From a virus, in IMG/VR virus record IMGVR_UViG_3300025889_001089, positions 1 to 21,687 of that record: a DNA stretch of 21,687 nt; one strand, 5' to 3'. Shown in pieces: positions 6,732 to 12,592 of the stretch; position 1 is the stretch's first letter, and the number at the start of each line of letters is the position of its first letter. Position numbers and translations under genes: made by a program. Under the pieces are notes generated by a model. That model had not been told where the DNA came from, ran no database searches, and saw only the letters and a program-made list of their open reading frames with translations.

Positions 6732-7750
6732 GACATACCTTTGTCCATAAAATTCGGTAAATTGCTTTCTAAATTCCAAGGATAAGATTCGGGTGATAAA
6801 TGAACTGAACCAGGTTTTTCCATATAATTCTCTGCATATGTTTTAGGATCTACTTGATACCAAAGTTCTGGCCATTCATAAACATTGTCAAAATAATATT
6901 TCATAGTATTAGTAACTACTTTGCACAGATCATTTCTTTGTTCCCATGTTCCGTAATATGGAGTACCCATGTAATATCCGGTCTTTGGAATACGTCGTTC
7001 TTCATATTCAATCGGATATGGAGCAGTTACTTCATAAGTACCAATATGCTGAATTCCTTGCAAGTACAAGCATTGTTCAGATAATTCTTCAATCATTTTT
7101 TTAATAGATTCCCCTGGATTTTGTTGGCGAAGTAAGTGATGTCGTATATCAATATTGGAAACTTGTATTATTAAATGAGGTATGAATAACATATCTGGTA
7201 AATACGAAGCTACGCCTCTTTTAACTAAACCATGTAGAGTTAAACCATCATGTCGTAAAACCAAAGAGTTTGGCGTATATCTAGCTATTGCATGCGAATC
7301 ACCAATAATTACTTGATCAATACGAGTTAATAAATCTTCGTGTTTTAATACGGGAATATTTTGAGCATCAGATATACGGTTCCATTCCTCATCGGTAAAA
7401 TGCCATCCAGATTTTTCAGCTCTAGGACGCAAGATCTTTTGAATATCTGGAATAGGTAAATCCAATGGTTTGATATTTGAATAATCCATTTTTAATAATC
7501 TAGCAATTCGATCATGGACTTCTTTTGTATATCCACCAAAAAGATTAAATACTTCTCCTTTGAATTCCATAGGAGTTGATACTAACCAAATATTATTTAG
7601 TACTAGATCAGGATTATCAAATGCCAATTCAACATTCAATGGACCAAACTTTTCCATTGCCATACAGTGTTGCATTTTTGGCCATGCACTTCTATGACTA
7701 CTTGATCTGGCAGAAAATGAGGTCACTATGTCATCTATCACGTATTTCAT
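6719..7750 (-). CDS. SGNH/GDSL-like hydrolase or transferase, modification cluster
   Basis: This is a 343-residue protein. Its middle carries IIGDSHA (residues 148-154), matching the nucleophile block of SGNH hydrolases. SNIDIRHHL (198-206) sits where the Asn-containing block is expected, and SVHLSP (315-320) resembles the terminal DxxH block. Between them is the family-like stretch LVLRHDGLTLHGLVKRG. The first 140 residues have no recognised domain. SGNH enzymes cleave or transfer acyl groups. Lying between a metallohydrolase gene and the transferase-like gene, it might acylate or deacylate a modified base, but that is an inference. The start ATG at 7750 follows a GGAGGG at a somewhat long spacing. 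Confidence 0.55.
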   Translation of the reverse strand: MKYVIDDIVTSFSARSSSHRSAWPKMQHCMAMEKFGPLNVELAFDNPDLVLNNIWLVSTPMEFKGEVFNLFGGYTKEVHDRIARLLKMDYSNIKPLDLPIPDIQKILRPRAEKSGWHFTDEEWNRISDAQNIPVLKHEDLLTRIDQVIIGDSHAIARYTPNSLVLRHDGLTLHGLVKRGVASYLPDMLFIPHLIIQVSNIDIRHHLLRQQNPGESIKKMIEELSEQCLYLQGIQHIGTYEVTAPYPIEYEERRIPKTGYYMGTPYYGTWEQRNDLCKVVTNTMKYYFDNVYEWPELWYQVDPKTYAENYMEKPGSVHLSPESYPWNLESNLPNFMDKGMSWEN

Positions 7751-7755
7751 TTTGA

Positions 7756-8247
7756 TTATTTACCCTCCCGATATCGGCTGATCCAATCTTGCATTTCTTT
7801 TGGACATCTTGCTTTTACTGGACCATTTTTCCCTATTATCTTGACACCTGTTGCATGAAAACCTGCTTGTAAAAGCATTGCCTCTTCTTTACCCATTGCA
7901 TTTCGTACAAGATCTAGTAAGCAATCAGCAAATATATGGTTATGGCCATATCCTGTAAAATGATGAGCTAATTCATGCAAAATTACATAACGATTTCTTG
8001 CCCATTTTGGCAAGCATACAACTTTATAACCATCTCTTATAGTAGCGCAAGCCGATCTTCTGCCGCGACCATCTAAGACTAATATTTTTGAATGTGCAAT
8101 TGGATAATGTTTTCTTATATATTTACGTTTACAAACATTATCGATAAACTGTTGACATTGTTTCAAAGTCAATTCTTCATTACGTTTAACTAATGAAGTA
8201 ATTCGTTCTGCTTTATACACGCGACCTGTTTGATTGCGGTACTTCAT
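7756..8247 (-). CDS. Zinc metallohydrolase, TIGR04338-like
   Basis: This 163-residue protein contains the zinc-protease motif HELAHH (His91, Glu92, His95), with a third ligand probably in GHNHIFAD (His102 or His104). The flanking text fits the actinobacterial putative metallohydrolase family TIGR04338: CQQFIDNV in the N-terminal half, GRRSACATI, LPKWARN just before the motif, and LLDLVRNAMG with LLQAGFHATGVKI after it. The substrate is unknown. The family supports an actinobacterial host. The ATG at 8247 has a very strong AGGAGG within the conserved AACCGCCAGGAG leader, so the longer in-frame ORF to 8361, which runs through that leader, is rejected. It heads the modification cluster. Confidence 0.85.
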   Translation of the reverse strand: MKYRNQTGRVYKAERITSLVKRNEELTLKQCQQFIDNVCKRKYIRKHYPIAHSKILVLDGRGRRSACATIRDGYKVVCLPKWARNRYVILHELAHHFTGYGHNHIFADCLLDLVRNAMGKEEAMLLQAGFHATGVKIIGKNGPVKARCPKEMQDWISRYREGK

Positions 8248-8252
8248 TTTTC

Positions 8253-8264
8253 CTCCTGGCGGTT
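8253..8264 (-). promoter_or_regulatory. Start-associated leader AACCGCCAGGAG, copy 1
   Basis: The 12-mer precedes the metallohydrolase ATG by five bases and contains its Shine-Dalgarno sequence. The same or nearly the same block precedes three other genes, always five or six bases from the start codon. The AACCGCC part is not needed for ribosome binding, so conservation implies an added role. Confidence 0.75.
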
Positions 8265-8267
8265 TAT

Positions 8268-8283
8268 ATGAGCGTGCGCTCAT
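8268..8283. promoter_or_regulatory. Palindromic operator-like site
   Basis: ATGAGCG-TG-CGCTCAT has perfect 7-bp arms. It sits between a candidate promoter and the metallohydrolase start. A second inverted repeat, GTATC-AC-GATAC (8292-8303), overlaps the candidate -10. Repressor or activator binding is plausible, as is an mRNA hairpin in the leader. Confidence 0.55.
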
Positions 8284-8288
8284 AGGAC

Positions 8289-8317
8289 ATTGTATCACGA
8301 TACTTGTAAATTGTACA
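8289..8317 (-). promoter_or_regulatory. Candidate sigma70-type promoter for the modification cluster
   Basis: On the minus strand TGTACA (8312-8317) and TACAAT (8289-8294) are separated by 17 bases, 4/6 and 5/6 matches to the -35 and -10 consensus. It lies in an 80-bp gap, one of the few in this packed block, just upstream of a gene with a strong leader. Confidence 0.35.
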
Positions 8318-8327
8318 GTCGACATTT

Positions 8328-8756
8328 TTATTCTAAATGTTCGCATCGCGTAGGAGTACACAAAACACCAATATCTTCATAGTCGCGATTGCATGAAATA
8401 CATTTGCCTTGAATACCATCGTAACCACTCAATTGCCGCTTTGCATTTTTCTCTGCTTTGCGAAAATAGAATTCAATAATCTCTTTTTCATTTACATTAG
8501 CCAACAAAACTAAGTTGCACCAAAAATGCAATACATCGATCATCTCGTTCAAAAAAGCTTCACGATTGAAATGTCGTGAACTTGCCCATGGTTTCCAACC
8601 AGTTTCATTCAAAGCCTCGTGCAATTCATCGGTTAAAGCCAATGACATGTCTCGAATATATGCAGCTCGTTGTTCTTCGTCAAATTGTTGAATATCAACG
8701 TTGAAATATTTTTTCTGTAATTCACGTTGTCTCTGTAAAATAAGATCTAGTCCCAT
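8328..8756 (-). CDS. All-alpha NTP pyrophosphatase (dUTPase/dCTPase or MazG-like) with C-terminal zinc knuckle
   Basis: This 142-residue protein carries the paired metal motifs of the all-alpha NTP pyrophosphatase superfamily: DELHE (Glu44, Glu47) and NEMID (Glu71, Asp74). The KNAKRQLSGYD text is typical of dimeric dUTPases. It would hydrolyse dUTP or dCTP to the monophosphate. The last 25 residues add a cysteine cluster (C119, C122, C133, C138) that looks like a zinc knuckle and is unusual for the family. It lies between dCMP deaminase and the modification cluster, so it may clear unmodified nucleotides and feed the (hydroxy)methylase, as T4 gp56 does for dCTP. AAAGG precedes the ATG. Confidence 0.75.
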   Translation of the reverse strand: MGLDLILQRQRELQKKYFNVDIQQFDEEQRAAYIRDMSLALTDELHEALNETGWKPWASSRHFNREAFLNEMIDVLHFWCNLVLLANVNEKEIIEFYFRKAEKNAKRQLSGYDGIQGKCISCNRDYEDIGVLCTPTRCEHLE

Positions 8757-8759
8757 GAT

Positions 8760-9179
8760 CTAACCTTTCTGTTCTAAACTAATGCCATACAATCGAGCTA
8801 AAAATTTGATTGATTCTAAATCATAAACATCATTATTTATTAAATCTTTGAATATAATTTTTTTAATTCCATATGACGCTATTACTTTTAGGCATTCTGC
8901 ACAAGGATGGTGCGTGATATATAAATAACCATCACGCGTATCACTTGGCAGACAATAACGTAATGCGTTAATTTCTGCATGAATTACAGATCCGCGTCTA
9001 GCGTCTCGATCATTCCAAATGATTTCAACGCTAGACGGTGCCCCGTTATAGCCGAGACTTACAACACTGCGATCTGATCGTAGTATGCAAGCACCGACTT
9101 TTAAGTATGGATCTTCACTGCGTTTGGCTGCAGTTAACGCGAGTTCTAATCCATATTCGTCCCATGACATTCGGTTCAT
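8760..9179 (-). CDS. Deoxycytidylate (dCMP) deaminase
   Basis: This enzyme converts dCMP to dUMP. The 139 residues contain the zinc-dependent deaminase motifs HAEINAL (His67, catalytic Glu69) and PCAEC (Cys93, Cys96), and the substrate-binding GYNGAP (43-48). The opening MSWDEYGLELA with SEDPYLKVGA is the classic family start. The dCMP deaminase family is allosterically regulated by dCTP and dTTP in many members; this is not visible here. It supplies dUMP for the pyrimidine pathway encoded just downstream. The ATG has AGGAG eight bases before it and overlaps the previous stop by ATGA. Confidence 0.93.
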   Translation of the reverse strand: MNRMSWDEYGLELALTAAKRSEDPYLKVGACILRSDRSVVSLGYNGAPSSVEIIWNDRDARRGSVIHAEINALRYCLPSDTRDGYLYITHHPCAECLKVIASYGIKKIIFKDLINNDVYDLESIKFLARLYGISLEQKG

Positions 9180-9730
9180 TGCTGAATCTCCTGTAAAGTC
9201 TCATAAATTTCATCAATTTCATCATCCGTTAAATCTGCTGATGATTCTACAGGACGATTGATAATAAACTGAACAGCACGTAATACTTCTTCTTTAGATT
9301 CATGACCTAAAAATTGAAGTAAATCAAAAATTTCTTTTGCTTTTGGATTTGGTCTACGCATTTTGATTTTTTCTGGTTTATTGCGCTCAATTGCTAGTTC
9401 AACTTCTTCTCTAGTTGCAATAGCTTTATCAATACCAATGCCTAATGAACCAATAGCTCTTCCCCAACAACTCGTTTCAAGATTTTGGATTTCAGAACCA
9501 CGAGTAAAATTAGTTTTACCTGGTAAATATTCTTGCGCTGTTCCCACACCAGGATTTTCATCTCCAGGATGGCGAAATGCAAATGCTCGACCGATTACAA
9601 TGATTTGATCACCAACTTCTTTGAAAAGAAGCTCAGGATCCATTTGCAATGATCCTTCTGGATATTTCTCATAGAACAGTTTGATTCTTTGCGGAACATC
9701 CACATAATTTTCAAGAACTCGTGCACTCAT
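9176..9730 (-). CDS. Probable single-strand annealing/recombination protein
   Basis: The 184-residue protein has the pattern of a widespread phage family found beside RecB-type exonucleases. Its opening is VPQRIKLFYEKYPEGSL, a central strand GRAFAFRHPG follows, then GTAQEYL, and the helix ETSCWGRAIGSLGIGID (residues about 85-101) corresponds to the ETSAxGRALxxLG motif shared by phage annealing proteins of the Sak3/Erf-like type. Such proteins pair single strands made by the exonuclease and enable phage recombination. The C-terminal third is acidic and helical. The next gene upstream encodes such an exonuclease, which supports the pairing. The family name is from motif memory and should be confirmed. 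Confidence 0.6.
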   Translation of the reverse strand: MSARVLENYVDVPQRIKLFYEKYPEGSLQMDPELLFKEVGDQIIVIGRAFAFRHPGDENPGVGTAQEYLPGKTNFTRGSEIQNLETSCWGRAIGSLGIGIDKAIATREEVELAIERNKPEKIKMRRPNPKAKEIFDLLQFLGHESKEEVLRAVQFIINRPVESSADLTDDEIDEIYETLQEIQQ

Positions 9731-9732
9731 AC

Positions 9733-10488
9733 TTATTCTGCCTCCGCTTCGTCTAAAAGATCTTCAATAATGGACAATTTTTCACTCAATTCAGCAACAT
9801 GCAAAAAAGACTTAAAAGCATATTTTTCATCATTTACCGTATAGACTTCCGTCTTGCCTGGTTTAACATGGACAATAGCTAGACCATCAACTAATGGTAG
9901 GACTTGCTCATTCCCGTCATCGTCTATATAAAACTCAGCATTAGAATATGCACTTAATTGCAAAGCCATTTCTCCATATACCGAGTTCGATGTTTTCCAA
10001 TCGCATAGATAAATCTTGTCTTTGAGAGGACCTGATCCAAACTTTAATATGGCATCAAAAGTTCCTGCATATTTATATCTACGACTACCGACAGTTTTTT
10101 CAGTTAAAATTGGTTCAACTTGCCATTCGTCTAACCAATTTATGTATCCTTGTACATAGTCGCTAATTTCAGCTGGTACTTCAACTTCACCTCCATGCAA
10201 AATTGCTTCTGCAAATGCATGTATATCAGTACCTCTTTTGGCAGCTCTGTCTCTTGACTGCCATGGGACATTCTTGAGAATATTCATAGTTTCAGCAGGA
10301 TTTTGATTGATCCATGTTTTGACATCATCAATATTTTGAACTACAAATGACGCAACTTCTTTTGCTGACCAATACATCAAATGCGGTTTTGGCAAACCGC
10401 TGCCTAATAAGGTCGTAACTCCTTTGATAGGCATGCCGTCGAGGACATATTTATGACCTCTTTTTGTTTCAATACGTTCTAGTCCCAT
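9733..10488 (-). CDS. Cas4/RecB-like exonuclease, PD-(D/E)XK fold
   Basis: This is a 251-residue nuclease. The motifs are those of the PDDEXK_1 family: RGTDIHAFAE (His90), ILTEKTV (Glu130), AGTFDAIL (Asp145), LCDWKTS (Asp163, Lys165) and ALQLSAY (Gln177, Tyr181). It lacks the Cas4 iron-sulphur cysteines, so a plain 5'-3' exonuclease is likelier. In phages it resects double-stranded ends for annealing-driven recombination, and the downstream gene probably encodes the annealing partner. The ATG has GAGG six bases upstream and overlaps the previous gene by ten bases. Confidence 0.87.
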   Translation of the reverse strand: MGLERIETKRGHKYVLDGMPIKGVTTLLGSGLPKPHLMYWSAKEVASFVVQNIDDVKTWINQNPAETMNILKNVPWQSRDRAAKRGTDIHAFAEAILHGGEVEVPAEISDYVQGYINWLDEWQVEPILTEKTVGSRRYKYAGTFDAILKFGSGPLKDKIYLCDWKTSNSVYGEMALQLSAYSNAEFYIDDDGNEQVLPLVDGLAIVHVKPGKTEVYTVNDEKYAFKSFLHVAELSEKLSIIEDLLDEAEAE

Positions 10489-10811
10489 GATGACCTCAAT
10501 TGACGCTTAGTAAAGAAATTAAAAAGATCACGTTCATTGGCTTCTATCAGTCTCGAATAACGACTTGCATAGTTATTGTTGATAACAAAATCTTCGCCTT
10601 TTGTACGTATTCCAATTTCCCAACGCAATTTATTGATCAAAAGATCTATTGAACAAATCTCATGACCTGCCGCTTTCCATTGTCTAGCTAATTGCACTAG
10701 TTCTTCATATACATGCGGATTTTCGTGATGGAATTTTGTAAATTGTTCGTCAATCGGATCTGCTAAAAGTGATAATTGACGAGGTTCGAACCATTGTCTG
10801 GCGGTATTCAT
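10479..10811 (-). CDS. Conserved phage hypothetical protein
   Basis: This 110-residue protein has the recurrent phage pattern FxxFHxxNPxVYxxL (residues 24-38), followed by GHEICSIDLLINKLRWEI and the NNxxxSRYxR segment near the C-terminus. Proteins with this pattern are common in phage replication regions but have no established function that I can name. It starts with ATG after AAGGAG, overlaps the upstream stop by ATGA and runs ten bases into the exonuclease gene. A role with the recombination module is possible from position only. Confidence 0.7.
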   Translation of the reverse strand: MNTARQWFEPRQLSLLADPIDEQFTKFHHENPHVYEELVQLARQWKAAGHEICSIDLLINKLRWEIGIRTKGEDFVINNNYASRYSRLIEANERDLFNFFTKRQLRSSWD

Positions 10812-11269
10812 GTATTACTCCTTAGATATTTTGGTACTAAGTCATTGCACTTTGAGTTATCAACGTGCCAATGTCTCCAGCCACTCCATTGGTATTTCCA
10901 ATTAAGAGCAGCAAGGAATCCTATATCCTGGTAGATAGGTTTCCATTGATCTATGGACTGATTTCTCAATTTTTTGATCAATTTTTTTTGTTTATTTTTT
11001 GGCATTCCGAAATCTACTAGACGTTTACTTACCATAAAAGCCAAGCCGTTTCGCCATTGAGCATCAAGAAATTGCCATCTTCCTCGAGCACTTGAAATGT
11101 CTCCTACTGCTCTGTAGTTATGTCGTGACTCTTGCCAACTAACGCACTCAGCAAATGCTTTTTGTTCTTTTGGAACAATTGCTGCGTGGGTTTCATAGTT
11201 TATACTTCCAGAATAAGTTGGAGTGGTATTTATAACTAAAAATAAAAAGCTTGTTATAAAAATCTTCAT
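10808..11269 (-). CDS. Secreted lytic-transglycosylase/lysozyme-like protein
   Basis: This 153-residue protein begins with a clear signal peptide (MKIFITSFLFLVINTTPTYS, cleavage probably near residue 20). The mature part opens with CVSWQESRHNYRAV, where Glu47 in the ES(R/G)xx(Y/N) context matches the catalytic Glu of goose-lysozyme/SLT-like and resuscitation-promoting-factor folds. GRWQFLDAQW follows, as in RGRWQF-type lysozyme domains. Two cysteines (about 42 and 140) could form a disulphide. It would act on peptidoglycan outside the membrane. Its place in the early block, far from the endolysin, is unusual: it could modify the wall during infection or affect superinfection. It overlaps the HTH gene upstream by ATGA. 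Confidence 0.65.
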   Translation of the reverse strand: MKIFITSFLFLVINTTPTYSGSINYETHAAIVPKEQKAFAECVSWQESRHNYRAVGDISSARGRWQFLDAQWRNGLAFMVSKRLVDFGMPKNKQKKLIKKLRNQSIDQWKPIYQDIGFLAALNWKYQWSGWRHWHVDNSKCNDLVPKYLRSNT

Positions 11270-11451
11270 GCGCTCTCGTTCTGTAGGCCGATAAGGAATT
11301 GATCTATCGCGTCTTCGTAGATATAACGTCTACCTGATACAATAAATCCATCAAGCTTGCCGTCGTCAAACCAACGACGAGCAGTTCTAGCATTAACTCC
11401 TAATTTCAATGCAGCTTCTTGAGTACTAAGTATTTTTCTAAATGGTTTCAT
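11266..11451 (-). CDS. Small helix-turn-helix DNA-binding protein (Xis/MerR-like)
   Basis: The 61-residue protein is almost entirely one domain of the excisionase/MerR-type winged helix. STQEAALKLGVNARTARRWF is the HTH, DDGKLDGFIVSGRRYIYEDA gives the wing, and a final helix follows. Proteins of this size serve as excisionases or as phage transcription factors. No integrase is seen in the window, so a regulator is at least as likely. The ATG at 11451 is preceded by AAGGA, and a TTG seven codons upstream is less likely. Confidence 0.8.
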   Translation of the reverse strand: MKPFRKILSTQEAALKLGVNARTARRWFDDGKLDGFIVSGRRYIYEDAIDQFLIGLQNESA

Positions 11452-11484
11452 GTTATCCTTTTTGTTATACAATGTAAATTGCAG

Positions 11485-11513
11485 CTGACCGGTTACCTGG
11501 CGGTTCCGGTCAG
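11485..11513 (-). promoter_or_regulatory. Hairpin with start-associated motif in its loop
   Basis: CTGACCGG (11485-11492) and CCGGTCAG (11506-11513) are perfect inverted repeats around a 13-base loop. On the minus strand the loop reads AACCGCCAGGTAA, a truncated copy of the leader motif. The hairpin overlaps the stop codon of the small membrane protein and lies about 35 bases before the HTH gene start. There is no U-tract. It may be an operator or an mRNA element. Confidence 0.55.
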
Positions 11514-11656
11514 TCTGTTAAAAAGCATTCAATATATGTACCCCAGCAATAGGAATCTCCAGTCCACCAAAGTTTTGTAGAGACTTGCCAGAATAAATAT
11601 GCAGCAATTATGATCAAAATTGTTCGAACTAATTTACCGCGTCTTGTAAGTTTCAT
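11510..11656 (-). CDS. Small membrane protein (48 aa)
   Basis: This gene was found in a gap of about 200 bp. The ATG at 11656 overlaps the previous stop by ATGA. The protein has a basic N-terminus (MKLTRRGKLVR), one hydrophobic helix (TILIIIAAYLFW, residues 12-23) and a short outer segment with two Cys (Cys37, Cys44) and several Trp. An N-in single-pass topology is expected. The combination of overlap coupling and a clear membrane segment supports a real gene; the function is unknown. Confidence 0.65.
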   Translation of the reverse strand: MKLTRRGKLVRTILIIIAAYLFWQVSTKLWWTGDSYCWGTYIECFLTD

Positions 11657-11781
11657 TTGCTAGTAATCTCCTTTTCATATAGACAAGTTTCGCATCTATA
11701 AAAACGTCTTCTCGCTTTATGACCAAGAACAAATTCTAAGATATAAATCATTTCAATCTTACAAACTGGACATTGATCCAT
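11653..11781 (-). CDS. Small zinc-ribbon protein (42 aa)
   Basis: The protein is a bare zinc ribbon: CPVC at residues 4-7 and CETC near residue 31, with a basic loop (GHKARRRFYR) between. The ATG at 11781 is chosen because GGGAG lies about ten bases before it and it follows the stop of the upstream zinc-finger gene by one base. In-frame ATGs farther upstream fall inside that gene and lack a ribosome binding site. It probably binds nucleic acid or a host factor. Confidence 0.65.
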   Translation of the reverse strand: MDQCPVCKIEMIYILEFVLGHKARRRFYRCETCLYEKEITSK

Positions 11782-11782
11782 T

Positions 11783-11914
11783 TCAACACTCTCCCTTGTC
11801 TTGTTGTTCATGGCGGTAATTGTGCTCCGGCAAGAGCTCCAGCATTGACCACTCATCGCGCCGGTTAAATTGTGCCCCGCACCGGGGGCAGACGTGAAAG
11901 TCTGAGTTAGACAT
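11783..11914 (-). CDS. Small zinc-finger protein (43 aa)
   Basis: This gene too is shorter than most gene callers accept. Its ATG overlaps the upstream stop as TAATG. The protein begins MSNSDFHVCPRCGAQFNRRD, a CPxCG knuckle, and continues with a charged tail containing two His and a final Cys that could complete a metal site. The local DNA is richer in GC than the neighbours. Tandem placement with the 42-residue zinc ribbon suggests a pair of early host-takeover proteins, which is an inference. Confidence 0.6.
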   Translation of the reverse strand: MSNSDFHVCPRCGAQFNRRDEWSMLELLPEHNYRHEQQDKGEC

Positions 11915-12219
11915 TATGCACTGATTTTTTCTACTAGAAGATTCGAAACATTAAGACTCCAACCATAAAATGCTGGCTGCTTGTGACTATCAATTAAGCG
12001 CGTCAATGAACCGCGTACGCGATCAAATAGTTTGCCATCTACATCAAGAAATGTAAGAATTACAACGATATTATGTCGAGTTGAAAAATATGAAACTATA
12101 GTCTCATATTCAGCATTTTTTCGTACTGTTTCAACTTTACGAACAATGCTTTTTAGATCTTTTTCAGTCACATCATTTTCATATGTGAATTCAATCTCTA
12201 CTGCTTCGTGCTTCAACAT
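11914..12219 (-). CDS. Hypothetical protein, first gene of the leftward early operon
   Basis: This is a 101-residue protein with no motif I recognise. It looks like a mixed alpha/beta domain: EIEFTYENDV, a helix over EKDLKSIVRKVETVRKNA, two strands (TIVSYFS and NIVVILTFLDVDG), a helix RVRGSLTRLIDS and a final strand-helix. The start has AGGAGG within the conserved AACCGCCAGGAG leader, so translation should be strong. Its position directly downstream of the divergent control region marks it as one of the first phage proteins made. Confidence 0.75.
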   Translation of the reverse strand: MLKHEAVEIEFTYENDVTEKDLKSIVRKVETVRKNAEYETIVSYFSTRHNIVVILTFLDVDGKLFDRVRGSLTRLIDSHKQPAFYGWSLNVSNLLVEKISA

Positions 12220-12225
12220 ACTTGC

Positions 12226-12239
12226 CTCCTGGCGGTTAG
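12226..12239 (-). promoter_or_regulatory. Start-associated leader CTAACCGCCAGGAG, copy 2
   Basis: On the minus strand this is identical over 14 bases to the copy on the plus strand at 12573-12586. It ends six bases before the ATG of the first leftward early gene. Confidence 0.8.
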
Positions 12240-12279
12240 TGTCAGCTGAATTGCCGACAGGGAAAATGTACTATGAATT

Positions 12280-12293
12280 GTCCACGTATGGAC
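12280..12293. promoter_or_regulatory. Operator-like repeat GTCCACGTATGGAC, copy 1
   Basis: This is an inverted repeat (GTCCA-CGTA-TGGAC) preceded by ATT. It is nearly identical to the element at 12527 and in the same orientation, and it lies upstream of the leftward early operon. Confidence 0.6.
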
Positions 12294-12326
12294 ACATTTA
12301 AGATCAATATGTACAGATCAAAAATT

Positions 12327-12342
12327 TAGAACATCTGTTCTA
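12327..12342. promoter_or_regulatory. LexA/SOS-box-like palindrome
   Basis: TAGAACATCTGTTCTA has 7-bp perfect arms and the core GAAC-N4-GTTC shared by Gram-positive and actinobacterial SOS boxes, with TA in place of TC at the outer position of the actinobacterial consensus. It sits in the middle of the control region, where a host repressor could act on either direction. Confidence 0.5.
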
Positions 12343-12526
12343 GTAGGTAGATGCAGAAATTATCGCGCCAGGATTGTCCCAGGACCGCGTTCATAGCTAG
12401 GTCCATATGTTTATATTCCGGATCAATATACTAGAAAATGCGGCCAGGATCCATTTTGAGGACTTTTATGTATATATCCAATATCAATAAAAAAGATCAA
12501 ATAAATGTCAATTTGGTGTGTCTATT

Positions 12527-12540
12527 GTCCGCGTATGGAC
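12527..12540. promoter_or_regulatory. Operator-like repeat GTCCGCGTATGGAC, copy 2
   Basis: This matches copy 1 at 13 of 14 positions, with the same ATT flank. It lies just upstream of the rightward operon and is followed by TATATGAT, which could be a -10 region; no good -35 is seen at the right distance. Confidence 0.6.
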
Positions 12541-12572
12541 TATATGATCTCCCTGTTGACAACCACGTCAAC

Positions 12573-12586
12573 CTAACCGCCAGGAG
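12573..12586 (+). promoter_or_regulatory. Start-associated leader CTAACCGCCAGGAG, copy 3
   Basis: This lies six bases before the ATG at 12593, is identical to copy 2, and provides the ribosome binding site of the first rightward gene. Confidence 0.8.
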
Positions 12587-12592
12587 ATCAAT

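Larger units (their letters stand above)
12240..12592. promoter_or_regulatory. Divergent control region
   Basis: This 350-bp AT-rich gap separates the leftward early block from the rightward operon and contains no convincing gene. It holds a LexA-like palindrome (12327-12342), two copies of GTCC-N6-GGAC (12280, 12527), a shorter GTCC-CA-GGAC (12376-12385), and repeated GATCAATAT words (12303, 12421, 12587). Promoters for both directions must lie here, but I cannot assign -35/-10 pairs with confidence. Confidence 0.75.

Noticed and set aside
10783-10792. GGTTCGAACC, a possible tRNA T-arm
   Set aside because: It lies inside a well-supported gene (Trp-Phe-Glu-Pro codons), and no acceptor or anticodon stem can be formed around it.
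11266-11451. Evidence for lysogeny from an excisionase-like HTH
   Set aside because: No integrase or attachment site is visible, and such HTH proteins also act as simple regulators.
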